The position numbers and the translations under genes are program-made. The notes below the pieces were generated by a model. That model was not told where the DNA came from. It saw only the letters and a program-made list of their open reading frames with translations, and did not search any database. Positions 8,111-18,190 of a DNA stretch of 64,000 nucleotides are shown here, in pieces. Origin of the DNA: Caenispirillum bisanense (lineage in GTDB: Bacteria > Pseudomonadota > Alphaproteobacteria > Rhodospirillales > Rhodospirillaceae); the NCBI RefSeq assembly GCF_039523075.1, contig NZ_BAAAEP010000011.1:1-64000 (forward strand), read 5' to 3'. Position 1 is the stretch's first letter, and each line of letters starts with the position of its first letter.

Positions 8111-8143
8111 GGATCTCCCGACGTCATCCGATCGAGGAGATCC
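8111..8143 (+). promoter_or_regulatory. Hairpin that can hide the thiC ribosome binding site
   Basis: GGATCTCC (8111-8118) is perfectly complementary to GGAGATCC (8136-8143). The right arm contains most of the thiC Shine-Dalgarno GAGGAG (8134-8139), ten bases before the ATG. This is a plausible expression platform for translational shut-off when TPP is bound. No U-tract terminator is seen in the leader. Confidence 0.6.
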
Positions 8144-8149
8144 CGTGTC

Positions 8150-9985
<1,836 letters not shown>

Positions 9986-10002
9986 GGGCGGGCCGCATCA
10001 CT

Positions 10003-10040
10003 CCCGCCCGGCGGCCCCTGCGTCAGGGCCGCCGGGCGGG
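10003..10040. terminator. 15-bp hairpin between convergent thiC and VOC gene
   Basis: A perfect 15-bp inverted repeat (10003-10017 and 10026-10040) with an 8-base loop, between two genes whose ends face each other. No U-tract follows on either side, so it may be a processing or rho-assisted end rather than an intrinsic terminator. Confidence 0.5.
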
Positions 10041-10048
10041 GCGCGCGG

Positions 10049-10471
10049 TTACAGCCCGAACGTCACATGGCCATGGTCGTCGATGGTCCAGCTGGCGTTC
10101 CAGGCGATTTCCCAGGCGTGGCCGTCGGGGTCGGCGACATAGCCGCGAAAACCGCCGTGCGGCGGCGCATCGGCGGGGCGGAGGACCGTCCCGCCGGCCG
10201 CCGTCAGCCGATCCATCACGCGGGCGACCTCCTCTGCGCTGCCGACGTTGTGGGCCAGCGCCACGGCGCCGGAGCCCTCCGCCGCCGTGCGCTGCATGTC
10301 GGCCTCCAGCTGCGGTTTCAGCCAGGTGCCGAGCACGAGGCCGTTCATCTGGTAGAACACGATCTCGGCGTTCTCGAACACCGGCTGCCAGCCGAAGCCC
10401 TCGCCATAGAAGCGCTTCGACACCGCAAGATCCTGCACGCCCAGGGTAATGACGGAAATCTGCTGCTGCAT
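10049..10471 (-). CDS. VOC (glyoxalase/bleomycin-resistance fold) family protein
   Basis: 140 residues from ATG 10471, which follows AGGAG. It shows the paired beta-alpha-beta-beta-beta pattern of the vicinal oxygen chelate family: VITLGVQDLAVSKRFYGEGF near the N-terminus and GGFRGYVADPDGHAWEIAWN at the C-terminus. The latter holds the usual metal-ligand Glu. Substrate is unknown. It lies 79 bases downstream of the LysR gene on the same strand. Confidence 0.85.
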   Translation of the reverse strand: MQQQISVITLGVQDLAVSKRFYGEGFGWQPVFENAEIVFYQMNGLVLGTWLKPQLEADMQRTAAEGSGAVALAHNVGSAEEVARVMDRLTAAGGTVLRPADAPPHGGFRGYVADPDGHAWEIAWNASWTIDDHGHVTFGL

Positions 10472-10550
10472 CGTGGCGTCTCCTGTGTACCGGCATCCCC
10501 TATCCCGACCGGCGGGGATCGCCGGGCGCCGGTTCGGCCCTGTCCGGCCG

Positions 10551-11447
10551 TCACGGCCACCTCTGGCGCCGAAGGTGGTCGACAAGAACGCGAAGCTTCG
10601 GGGCGACGTAGCGGCGGCTGGGGTAGTAGAGATAGAACCCGGCGAAGAAGGGGCAATAGTCCTCCAGGATCGGCAGCAGCTCGCCCCGCCCGATATACGG
10701 GCGGAAGTTCTCCTCCATGCCGAAGGTGATGCCCGCCCCGGCGGTGGCCAGCTTGATCATCAGCGCCAGGTCGTTGGTGGTCACTCTCGGGGCGACGGCG
10801 ACGCTGAACTCGGCCCCTCCCTCCGCGAACTCCCAGCGATAGGGCGCCGCCTTGGGCGTCCGACGCCAGCCGATGCAGGCATGGGACGCCAGTTCGGCCG
10901 GATGTGACGGCACCCCGAAGCGATCCCGATAGGACGGCGCGCAAACGGCCAGCTGGCGCTCGTTCCCGCCGACCGGGGCGGCGATCATGTCCTGCTCGAT
11001 CACCTCGCCCAGACGGACCCCGGCATCGAAGCCTTCGGCCACGATGTCGAATTCCTCGTCGGTCACGGTGATGTCGAGGCCCACCTCGGGGTAGGCCTCA
11101 ACGAATTCCGCCAGGAACGGCCCGGACAGGAAGCGTTCGGCGATGGACGAGACGGCGAGCCGCAGGCGCCCGCGCGGGTGGCCGGTCAAGACCGCCGTCC
11201 GCTCCAGCGCCGCCCGCACGTCGGCGACCGCCGGCGCGACCTCGGCATGCAGCGCCTCGCCGGCCTCGGTCAGGCTGACGCTGCGCGTGGTGCGCCGGAC
11301 CAGCGCGATGCCGAGGCTTTCCTCAAGCCGCCGGATGGTCTGGCTGACGGCGGACCGGGTCACCCCCAGCCTGTCGGCCGCCGCCCTGAAGTTCCGCTCC
11401 TCCGCCACCAGGACGAAGACGGCAAGGGCATTGAGATCGGGCTGCAT
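10551..11447 (-). CDS. LysR-family transcriptional regulator
   Basis: 298 residues. The N-terminal winged HTH (residues 1-60) is clear: FRAAADRLGVTRSAVSQTIRRLEESLG. The C-terminal substrate-binding domain follows (from about 90). It belongs to the AaeR/DmlR-like group by its overall pattern. It is divergent from the SDR gene across 110 bases containing an inverted repeat, so it probably regulates that gene and itself. The inducer is not evident. Confidence 0.92.
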   Translation of the reverse strand: MQPDLNALAVFVLVAEERNFRAAADRLGVTRSAVSQTIRRLEESLGIALVRRTTRSVSLTEAGEALHAEVAPAVADVRAALERTAVLTGHPRGRLRLAVSSIAERFLSGPFLAEFVEAYPEVGLDITVTDEEFDIVAEGFDAGVRLGEVIEQDMIAAPVGGNERQLAVCAPSYRDRFGVPSHPAELASHACIGWRRTPKAAPYRWEFAEGGAEFSVAVAPRVTTNDLALMIKLATAGAGITFGMEENFRPYIGRGELLPILEDYCPFFAGFYLYYPSRRYVAPKLRVLVDHLRRQRWP

Positions 11448-11478
11448 TGGTTAGCCTGCCTCGCCAACGTGGCAAATC

Positions 11479-11500
11479 ATTGTCGTCTTATGGTGACAAT
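11479..11500. promoter_or_regulatory. Candidate LysR operator
   Basis: ATTGTC-N10-GACAAT is a perfect 6-bp inverted repeat in the LysR/SDR intergenic region, with a spacing near the T-N11-A rule for LysR regulators. It lies 58 bases before the SDR ATG and 32 bases from the LysR start. Assignment is inference from position and symmetry. Confidence 0.5.
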
Positions 11501-11557
11501 GGCGCCGACCTATGTTTCGGGCAAGCCAATCGACGACATCAGGAAAGGAAATCAGCC

Positions 11558-12275
11558 ATGTCCATCGACAAGGTCGTCCTCATCACCGGCGCCTCCAGCG
11601 GTATCGGTGCCGGCATCGCCCGCGCCCTGGCCGGCACCGGCGCCAGGCTCGCCCTCGGCGCCCGCCGCACGGAGCGCCTGGAGGCCCTGGCCCGGGACCT
11701 CGGCGGCCCGGTGCTGACCCGGCGCCTGGACGTCACCGACCGCGCCGATGTGGCCGCCTTCGCCGAGGCGGCGCGGGAGCGGTTCGGGCGCGTCGACGTG
11801 ATCGTCAACAATGCCGGCATCATGCCGCTGCCCCCCCCTGACCGCCCTCAAGGTGGACGAGTGGGACCGCATGATCGACGTGAATATCCGAGGCGTGCTC
11901 CACGGCATCGCCGCCGTGCTGCCGGAGATGCAGGCACGCGGCTCCGGCCATGTGATCAACATCGCCTCCATCGGCGCCCTGCAGGTGGTGCCGACGGCGG
12001 CGGTCTACTGCGCCACCAAGTACGCCGTGCGGGCGATCTCGGACGGGTTGCGGCAGGAGAACGACCGCATCCGCGTCACCTGCATCCACCCCGGCGTGGT
12101 CGAAAGCGAACTGGCCGACACCATCACCGACCCAGAGGCTGCCGAGGCGATGAAGAGCTACCGCAAGATCGCCCTGACGCCCGATGCCATTGGCCGGGCC
12201 GTCCGCTTCGCCATCGAACAGCCCGCCGACGTCGACGTCAGCGAGATCGTCGTCCGCCCCACCGCCAGCCTGTAA
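11558..12275 (+). pseudogene. Short-chain dehydrogenase/reductase, frameshifted in a C tract
   Basis: NAD(P)-dependent oxidoreductase of the classical SDR family, about 238 residues if the frame is restored. TGASSGIGAGIARAL (cofactor loop) and NNAGIMPL are in the first frame; the catalytic SIGALQVVPTAAVYCATK (Ser...Tyr-x3-Lys) and HPGVVESELADTI are in another. The break is at a run of eight C (11831-11838); seven would restore one reading frame (MPLPPLTALKVDEWDRM). AGGAAAGGA precedes the ATG at 11558. Everything else is intact, so this may be a sequencing error, a recent mutation or slippage-prone expression. Confidence 0.85.
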
Positions 12276-12352
12276 TGCCGCTGCCTTCGCGACGGAGATT
12301 GTCCGGGCCGGCGGCGGTGAGACTACCTGGGGGGTAGGATTATACGGAAAAG

Positions 12353-12379
12353 GGGAGAGACCCATTTGATCTCTCCCCG
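12353..12379 (-). terminator. Intrinsic terminator of the unknown two-gene cassette
   Basis: Perfect 9-bp stem (GGGGAGAGA and TCTCTCCCC) with a 9-base loop, followed on the minus strand by TTTTCC. It lies 73 bases after the stop of the 47-residue gene, so it fits as the end of that leftward transcript. On the plus strand there is no T-run for the SDR gene. Confidence 0.7.
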
Positions 12380-12451
12380 ATCGCTTACCTATGTCGAGCC
12401 ACGCGCTTGTCGCGCGCGACTACCTACAGGAGCAAAGCTTGCATCAATAAA

Positions 12452-12595
12452 TCAGGCCGCTTGCTTTCGGTCCACTGCCTCACGAGCCCGCCACTGGCCG
12501 AACCAGGACATCTCCCTAAAGGCGTCACCAGATTTTACCGCGGCCTCCAACCATGCCCTGTACAGGGCCTCGTACAACGTGGCTTTTTCGACCAT
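12452..12595 (-). CDS. Small hypothetical protein (47 residues) of unknown cassette
   Basis: I do not recognise it. ATG 12595 follows a strong GAGGGAG and lies 16 bases after the stop of the upstream gene; a longer start at 12643 lacks such a site. The protein is short, helical and aromatic-rich (LYEALYRAWLEAAVK, MSWFGQWRAREA) with a basic end. Base composition is clearly lower in GC than its neighbours. Its size and tight coupling would suit a partner or antitoxin-like peptide, but nothing proves this. Confidence 0.5.
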   Translation of the reverse strand: MVEKATLYEALYRAWLEAAVKSGDAFREMSWFGQWRAREAVDRKQAA

Positions 12596-12611
12596 AGCTC
12601 CCTCGCTGTGC

Positions 12612-13166
12612 CTACTGATGGGGTATCCCGCAGTTCGGCGCATTCACGCCGCCTATATGAAGCCAGTTGCCAACCACTTCAACCGTTATGTCCGGATGTG
12701 TAAAGCGAAAGCTGAAAGCCATTGCTGTGACCATTCGGCGGTCCCCAACATTTTGTAGGTGGACCTTAACTTGATCCGAACGCATGGGGCCGCGCGCGAG
12801 TTCAATACTACCCCACACGACACCCGCAGCCAGTTCCGCAAATGCCTCCGGTCGAAGGTCTTCATAATCGAATCGAGGTGAAGGGAGCACCCATAGCACA
12901 CGGAGGGTATACCCCGTCGTCCGCGGCAGCATAGCTCGATTCGCATGGAAGAGGGCCAGGAACCCATCCCGTTCCGTGTGGAGGCAAGCTATGCTGTAGT
13001 TCGGCTCAACCGGGCCGAGTACGATATCCTCTGCATGATCAAGATACGGAGCGGCGTGCTCCGTCGGGGGAACGCCATACTCCTGCAGTTGAGTCGACCA
13101 CTGTTGTTTAAGATCGTCAAAAACCCCATTCCCCCGATTTGCCTGGATAACCCTAGGTAGCTCCAT
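12612..13166 (-). CDS. Hypothetical protein of AT-richer two-gene cassette
   Basis: 184 residues from ATG 13166, which directly follows GGAGGGGG; a GTG at 13178 is possible. No family recognised. There is no signal peptide or membrane helix; it looks like a soluble alpha/beta protein with a stretch IACLHTERDGFLALFHANRA, a central LRVLWVLPSPRFDYEDL, and a C-terminal beta-rich part (VTAMAFSFRFTHPDITVEVV) ending GNWLHI. GC is well below the surrounding genes, which suggests acquisition by transfer. A promoter lies directly upstream. Confidence 0.65.
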   Translation of the reverse strand: MELPRVIQANRGNGVFDDLKQQWSTQLQEYGVPPTEHAAPYLDHAEDIVLGPVEPNYSIACLHTERDGFLALFHANRAMLPRTTGYTLRVLWVLPSPRFDYEDLRPEAFAELAAGVVWGSIELARGPMRSDQVKVHLQNVGDRRMVTAMAFSFRFTHPDITVEVVGNWLHIGGVNAPNCGIPHQ

Positions 13167-13192
13167 ATCCCCCTCCACTCACAAATCAAAGC

Positions 13193-13221
13193 TTAGTACC
13201 TCGGGAAGGGCGGAGCGTCAA
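13193..13221 (-). promoter_or_regulatory. Sigma-70-type promoter of the unknown cassette
   Basis: On the minus strand TTGACG (13216-13221), a 17-base spacer and TACTAA (13193-13198). The start of transcription would be about 20 bases before the ATG at 13166. It lies just after the rluC stop, so the cassette has its own promoter. Confidence 0.5.
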
Positions 13222-13233
13222 TAAGCAGTCTAG

Positions 13234-14196
13234 TTACGCCCCCTCCCACCCGAAGAACGAGAACGTCTCGCGCATATGCTCGGGCAGGTCGGCGGTTACC
13301 TCCAGGGTGCCGCCGCGGGGGTGGGGAATGGCGAGGCTGCGGGCGTGCAGGTGCAGCTTGCGGCTGATGCCGTGGCCCATCATGTGCGCCTCCGCCCCGC
13401 CGTACTTGCCGTCGCCGAGGATCGGCGTGCCGATGTGGGCGGCGTGGACGCGCAGCTGGTGGGTGCGGCCGGTCAGCGGTTCCATCTCCAGCCACGCCGC
13501 CTTGTCGAAGGCCGAGTCGAGGGTGCGGTAGAGGGTCACCGACGGCTTGCCCCAGTCCTCGTCCACCTCCATGCGCTCGCCGGCCTTGCCGGGGGCCTTG
13601 GCGATGGGCGCCGAGATCTTGCCCTCCGCCGGCACCGGCGCGCCGACCACCACCGCCCAGTAGATCTTGCGGGTGTCGCGGCTGCGGAAGGCGGCCGTCA
13701 GGGCTGTCGCCGCGAAGGTGTTGCGGGCGATGACCAGCACGCCGGAGGTATCGCGGTCGAGGCGATGGACCAGCTTCGGCCGCTCGTCGCCGTCGGGGTC
13801 GTCCATCAGCGCCGGCAGCAGGCCGTCAACGTGCTTGGTGGTGCCGGTACCGCCTTGCACTGCCAGACCCGGCGGCTTGTTGAGGATGATGACGTCGTCG
13901 TCCTGGTGGATGACGCAGGCGCGGATCATGGCCGCATCGGCCGGCGAGATGGTCTGCCGGCGGTCGACGTCGGGCGGCAGCTCCGGCTGCTCGCCCAGCG
14001 GCGGTACCCGCACCACCTGGCCCTTCTCCAGCCGCTGCGCCGCCTTGGCGCGCTTGCCGTCGACGCGGATCTGGCCGGTGCGCAGCAGCTTTTCCAGGCG
14101 GCCGTGCTTCAGGTCCGGGAACCGCCGCTTGAACCAGCGGTCGAGCCGGGTGTCGTCTTCCGCCTGTTCGACGGTGATGGTCTGTACGCCGCTCAT
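13234..14196 (-). CDS. rluC: 23S rRNA pseudouridine synthase, RluC/RluD family
   Basis: Isomerises uridines in 23S rRNA. 320 residues: an N-terminal S4 RNA-binding domain (RLDRWFKRRFPDLKHGRLEKLL, about 13-70), then the RluA-family catalytic domain with the active-site motif HRLDRDTSGVLV (catalytic Asp). Start ATG 14196 overlaps the crcB stop (ATGA); the family N-terminus (VQTITVEQAEDDTRLD) supports it. RluC rather than RluD is the closer match by S4 domain plus length, but not certain. Confidence 0.9.
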   Translation of the reverse strand: MSGVQTITVEQAEDDTRLDRWFKRRFPDLKHGRLEKLLRTGQIRVDGKRAKAAQRLEKGQVVRVPPLGEQPELPPDVDRRQTISPADAAMIRACVIHQDDDVIILNKPPGLAVQGGTGTTKHVDGLLPALMDDPDGDERPKLVHRLDRDTSGVLVIARNTFAATALTAAFRSRDTRKIYWAVVVGAPVPAEGKISAPIAKAPGKAGERMEVDEDWGKPSVTLYRTLDSAFDKAAWLEMEPLTGRTHQLRVHAAHIGTPILGDGKYGGAEAHMMGHGISRKLHLHARSLAIPHPRGGTLEVTADLPEHMRETFSFFGWEGA

Positions 14197-14579
14197 GTCA
14201 GCATCTGCCTTGCCACGAATAATCCGAATACCAGGGCGAACACCCCGACGACCAGCGTGGCCGCCAGATAGGCGCCCGCCGCCCAAACCTCGTCGCGCTG
14301 CACCAGCGTCACCACGTCCAGCGAGAAGCTGGAGAAGGTGGTGAAGCCGCCGAGCACGCCCACGAACACGAAAGCCCGCGCCTCCACCGACAGCACGCCG
14401 CGCAGCGCCGCCGCCTCGATCAGCAGGCCCATGACGAAACTGCCGACGATGTTGACCGTCAGCGTCCCCCAGGGAAAGCCGGCCCCCAGCAGCCGCGCCA
14501 TCAGCACACCGACCACATAGCGCCCCATGCTGCCGAGCGCCCCGCCGGCCGCCACGGCCAGCAGCATCTGCGGAGTCAT
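14193..14579 (-). CDS. crcB: Fluoride channel CrcB/Fluc
   Basis: Small dual-topology fluoride exporter, 128 residues with four membrane helices. The signatures GGALGSMGRYVVG near the N-terminus, GTLTVNIVGSFVMG and the GGFTTFSSFSLD motif that lines the pore are all present. The start overlaps the rarA stop and its end overlaps the rluC start, both as ATGA. No fluoride riboswitch precedes it; it depends on the upstream transcript. Confidence 0.97.
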   Translation of the reverse strand: MTPQMLLAVAAGGALGSMGRYVVGVLMARLLGAGFPWGTLTVNIVGSFVMGLLIEAAALRGVLSVEARAFVFVGVLGGFTTFSSFSLDVVTLVQRDEVWAAGAYLAATLVVGVFALVFGLFVARQMLT

Positions 14580-15910
14580 GACGCGCCCCCTGCCCCGCCG
14601 CCCTCGTCGTCCCTGTCGTCCGCCGCCTGACGGCGGGCGCGCAGGCGGTCCCACCAGTCGATGCGCTTGCGCAGTTCGCGCTCGAACCCGCGCTCCGGCG
14701 GATCGTAGAAGCGCTGGCGGGCCATCTCCTCGGGGAAGTAGTTCTGGCCGGAGAAGGCCTCCGGCGCGTCGTGATCGTAGGCGTAGCCCTTGCCGTAGCC
14801 CAGATCCTTCATCATCCGCGTCGGGGCGTTGAGGATGTGCTTGGGCGGCATCAGGCTGCCCGTGCCCTTGGCCGCCTTGCGCGCCGCCTTGTAGGCGACA
14901 TAGCCGGCGTTGGACTTGGGCGCGGTGCCGAGATAGATCACCAGCTGCGCGATGGCCAGCTCCCCCTCCGGGCTGCCGAGGCGGTCGTAGGTTTCCCACG
15001 CCGCGATGGCCTGGGTGACGGCGCCGGGATCGGCCAGCCCCACATCCTCCACCGCAAACCGGGTCAGCCGCCGCAGCAGGAAGGCCGGGTCCTCGCCGCC
15101 GTCGAGCATGCGCGCCATCCAGTACAGCGCCGCGTCGGTATCCGACCCGCGCAGGGACTTGTGCAGGGCGGAGATGAGGTTGTAGTGGCCCTCGCGGTCC
15201 TTGTCGTAGACCGGCGCCCGCCGCTGCACCACCGAAGCCAGACCGGCCGCGTCCAGCGCCTCCGCCGGGCCGAAGTTGACCACGTCCTCCGCCATGCCCA
15301 GCAGGTAGCGGCCGTCGCCGTCGGCGATGGCCTTGAGCGCCGCGCGGGCGTCGGGCGTCAGCGGCAGGGGCTTGCCGAGGTCGGCCTCCACCCGCGCCAG
15401 CAGGGTTTCCAGCGCCGGCTCGTCCAGGCGGTTCAGCACCAGCACGCGGCAGCGCGACAGCAGCGCCGCGTTCAGCTCGAAGCTGGGGTTTTCGGTGGTG
15501 GCGCCCACCAGCACCACCGTGCCGTCCTCCACATAGGGCAGGAAGCCGTCCTGCTGGCTGCGGTTGAAGCGGTGGATCTCGTCGACGAACAGCAGCGTGC
15601 CGCGCCCCGTCTGCCGCCGCGCCCGCGCCGCCTCGAACACCTTGCGCAGGTCGGCGACGCCCGAGAACACCGCCGACAGCGGCTCGAAATGCAGGTCGGT
15701 GCGGTCGGCCAGCAGGCGGGCGATGGTGGTCTTGCCGCAGCCCGGCGGGCCCCACAGGATGATGGACGTCAGCTTGCCGGCGCGCACCATCCGCCCGAGC
15801 GGCCCGTCGGGGCCGATCAGGTGATCCTGCCCCACCACCTCTTCCAGGGTGTGCGGCCGCAGGCGGTCGGCCAGCGGGCGGGGGGCGTGGGCGTCGAACA
15901 GGGTGGCCAC
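14576..15910 (-). CDS. rarA: Replication-associated recombination protein RarA (MgsA)
   Basis: AAA+ ATPase acting at stalled replication forks. 444 residues: Walker A GPPGCGKTTIARLL (near 55-68), Walker B LLFVDEIHRFNRSQQDG, sensor stretch LVGATTENPSFELN, and the C-terminal MgsA tetramerisation region with YVAYKAARKAAKGTGSLMP and HILNAPTRMMKDLGYGKGY. It lies 30 bases after the protease gene in the same direction. Confidence 0.97.
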   Translation of the reverse strand: MATLFDAHAPRPLADRLRPHTLEEVVGQDHLIGPDGPLGRMVRAGKLTSIILWGPPGCGKTTIARLLADRTDLHFEPLSAVFSGVADLRKVFEAARARRQTGRGTLLFVDEIHRFNRSQQDGFLPYVEDGTVVLVGATTENPSFELNAALLSRCRVLVLNRLDEPALETLLARVEADLGKPLPLTPDARAALKAIADGDGRYLLGMAEDVVNFGPAEALDAAGLASVVQRRAPVYDKDREGHYNLISALHKSLRGSDTDAALYWMARMLDGGEDPAFLLRRLTRFAVEDVGLADPGAVTQAIAAWETYDRLGSPEGELAIAQLVIYLGTAPKSNAGYVAYKAARKAAKGTGSLMPPKHILNAPTRMMKDLGYGKGYAYDHDAPEAFSGQNYFPEEMARQRFYDPPERGFERELRKRIDWWDRLRARRQAADDRDDEGGGAGGAS

Positions 15911-15940
15911 GGGGCAGCCGCGTCCTTCTCTGGCTGGCGG

Positions 15941-17410
15941 TCAGCGGCCCAGGAGAACCGTCGTCGGGCGGCCGCCGCGGATGAAGGTGATGCGCCAGGT
16001 GTCGCCGCGGCGCAGCGCCGCCTGCAGGGCATCAATGGTCAGGGTATCGCTGTCGTTGATGCGCGTCACCACATCTCCCGGCCGGAAGCCGACCCGCGCC
16101 GCCACACCGTTGCGCAGCAGGCGCTGGATGACGACGCCGCGCTGCAGGCCGGACAGGCCCATCTCCTCCGCCAGCGCCGGGTTGACGTTCGCCACCTCCG
16201 CCCCCGACAGCGGCCCGAAGCGGTCATCCAGGCGGGTGACGGAGCGTGGCGGGTCTTCCGGCGGCGCCACCAGGGCGACGGTCAGGTCCAGCGGCCGCCC
16301 CTGGCGCAGCACGCTCATGCGGGCGGTGCCGCCGATGGGGGCGGTGACGATGCGGTAACGCAGTTCCGACGGATCGGCCACCGGGCGGCCGTCGATTGCG
16401 GTGATGACGTCGCCGATCTTCAGCCCCGCCTTCTCCGCCGGGCTGCCGGGGTAGAGGCCGTTGATGAGCACCCCGGCCGGGCGCGGCAGGCCGAGGCTCT
16501 GGGCGATCTCGTTGGTGACGCCCTGGCCGGCGGCGCCGAACCACGGCCGCACCGCCTTGCCGCCGGTGAGCAGGCTGTCGACCACCACCCGCACCAGGTC
16601 CGACGGAATGGCGAAGCCGATGCCGACGTTGCCGCCGTCGCGGGAGTAGATCGCCGTGTTGATGCCGATCAGGGTGCCCTCGGCATCCACCAGCGCGCCG
16701 CCGGAGTTGCCGGGGTTGATGGCGGCATCGGTCTGGATGAAGCTGCGGTAGTCGGCCTGACCGCCGCCGGTGGTGCGGGCGAGCGCCGAGACGATGCCCA
16801 TGGTGACCGTCTGGCCGACGCCGAAGGGGTTGCCGACCGCCAGCACCAGGTCGCCCACCTCCAGTCCGTCGCTATCGCCCAGGTGCAGCACCGGCAGATC
16901 GGCGCCTTCCGCCTTCAGGCGCAGCACGGCAAGGTCGGTGCGCTCGTCGGTGCCGATGACCTCGGCCTCGAACTCGCGGCGGTCGGACAGCACGACGGTG
17001 ATCTGGCTGGCGTTCTTCACCACGTGGTCGTTGGTGACGACGATGCCGTCGGCGCGGATGATGACGCCGGAGCCCAGCGAGTTCTGCACCCGCTCCTGCG
17101 GCTGGCCGAGCATCTGGTCGCCGAAGAAGCGGCGGAAGAAGGGATCGTTGAACAGCGGCGACATGGGCTGGCGCTGCTGCACCACCGTCTTGGTGTAGAT
17201 GTTGACGACGGCCGGCGTCACCGCCTTCACCACCGGGGCGAAGGACAGGGTGATCTCCGCCTTGGACTGCGGCACCAGGCGTTCGGGCGCCGCCGTTTCC
17301 GTCGCGTCGGGCGCCTGCGCCGCCGCCGGCCGCGGCCCCGCGCCTGCCGTCAGGGCGATCACCGCCGCCGCCAGCATCGCCGCCGCCTGTCTCCACCCCT
17401 GCCGCTTCAT
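15941..17410 (-). CDS. Do-family periplasmic serine protease (HtrA/DegP/DegQ type)
   Basis: Envelope quality-control protease of 489 residues. An N-terminal signal peptide ends at PAAAQ. The trypsin-like triad is His in VVTNDHVV, Asp in RTDLAVLRL and Ser in NPGNSGGALVD. Two PDZ domains follow (GVLINGLYPGSPAEKAGLKIGD and GVVIQRLLRNGVAARVGFRPGD). Length and the two PDZ domains fit DegP/DegQ/MucD; I cannot choose among them. It leads the rarA-crcB-rluC unit. Confidence 0.95.
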   Translation of the reverse strand: MKRQGWRQAAAMLAAAVIALTAGAGPRPAAAQAPDATETAAPERLVPQSKAEITLSFAPVVKAVTPAVVNIYTKTVVQQRQPMSPLFNDPFFRRFFGDQMLGQPQERVQNSLGSGVIIRADGIVVTNDHVVKNASQITVVLSDRREFEAEVIGTDERTDLAVLRLKAEGADLPVLHLGDSDGLEVGDLVLAVGNPFGVGQTVTMGIVSALARTTGGGQADYRSFIQTDAAINPGNSGGALVDAEGTLIGINTAIYSRDGGNVGIGFAIPSDLVRVVVDSLLTGGKAVRPWFGAAGQGVTNEIAQSLGLPRPAGVLINGLYPGSPAEKAGLKIGDVITAIDGRPVADPSELRYRIVTAPIGGTARMSVLRQGRPLDLTVALVAPPEDPPRSVTRLDDRFGPLSGAEVANVNPALAEEMGLSGLQRGVVIQRLLRNGVAARVGFRPGDVVTRINDSDTLTIDALQAALRRGDTWRITFIRGGRPTTVLLGR

Positions 17411-17451
17411 GGCCCTCGGGCTCCCTCTGCTGCCGTTGCCGCACCGCCGGA

Positions 17452-17479
17452 ACTATAGCGCGCCCGGTGCGCGGCGCAA
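17452..17479 (-). promoter_or_regulatory. Candidate promoter of the HtrA-rarA-crcB-rluC unit
   Basis: On the minus strand TTGCGC (17474-17479), a 16-base spacer and TATAGT (17452-17457), about 42 bases upstream of the protease ATG. It overlaps the T-tract of the rplQ terminator. The -10 is good and the -35 is weak. Confidence 0.4.
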
Positions 17480-17514
17480 AAACGGCAAGGGGCAGCCGCA
17501 ACCGGCTGCCCCTT
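17478..17514 (-). terminator. Terminator of the ribosomal super-locus, after rplQ
   Basis: Perfect 12-bp stem (17487-17498 with 17503-17514) and a 4-base loop; on the minus strand it is followed by GCCGTTTTTG. It marks the end of the alpha operon, 40 bases after the rplQ stop. Confidence 0.8.
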
Positions 17515-17554
17515 CCGTAGCGTCCTGCCGGCCGCGCGGGGCGGCCTGACGGGA

Positions 17555-17986
17555 TTACTCCTGCTCGTCGCCGGCGGCCTCGGCCTCGGCGGCCACGCGG
17601 GCCTTGTCCTCGGCGCCCTTGGCGGCCGGGTCACGGTCCACCAGCTCGATGACGGCCATCGGGGCGGCGTCGCCATAGCGGAAGCCGGCCTTCAGCACGC
17701 GGGTGTAACCGCCGCTGCGGTCCTTGTAGCGCTCGGCCAGGGTGGAGAACAGCTTGCGGACCACGTCTTCCTCGCGGATCACCGCCAGGGCCTGACGGCG
17801 GGCGTGCAGGTCACCGCGCTTGCCGAGGGAGATGAGCTTCTCGGCAACCGGACGCAGGTCCTTCGCCTTCGGAAGGGTGGTCTTGATCTGCTCGTGCTTC
17901 AGCAGCGCGGTCGCCATGTTGGCGAACAGGGCCTTACGGTGGGCCTTGGTGCGGTTAAGCTTGCGGCCCGACATACCGTGACGCAT
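17555..17986 (-). CDS. rplQ: 50S ribosomal protein L17 (bL17)
   Basis: 143 residues. The N-terminus MRHGMSGRKLNRTKAHRKAL is the conserved bL17 start, and the body ends with an acidic Ala/Glu-rich tail absent from the shorter E. coli protein. It is the last gene of the alpha operon, but an unusually long 402-base gap with repeats separates it from rpoA. Confidence 0.98.
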   Translation of the reverse strand: MRHGMSGRKLNRTKAHRKALFANMATALLKHEQIKTTLPKAKDLRPVAEKLISLGKRGDLHARRQALAVIREEDVVRKLFSTLAERYKDRSGGYTRVLKAGFRYGDAAPMAVIELVDRDPAAKGAEDKARVAAEAEAAGDEQE

Positions 17987-18190
17987 GCGATCGTCCTCCT
18001 ACTCCTGGTCTCGCGGCGCGAAACCGATTGCGATGCCCGCCGCCGCGCCCTGGATGAAAGGACTGATGCGGCATGTACGGCGGGGTGGTTCCGGCGTGGA
18101 ACCGATTGGGGCCGCCCGTATAGACGAGGCGGCCCCGAAAGGCAAGTGCGGAGCGACAGGCGCTCCGATCTCTCAGGCTGCGGCGGTCTG

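Noticed and set aside
12366..12758. Plus-strand frames in the AT-richer cassette
   Set aside because: They lack ribosome sites and oppose two well-spaced minus-strand genes that have promoter, ribosome sites and terminator.
14197..14640. Fluoride riboswitch before crcB
   Set aside because: The upstream sequence is rarA coding DNA and the crcB start overlaps its stop; no crcB-motif RNA is visible.
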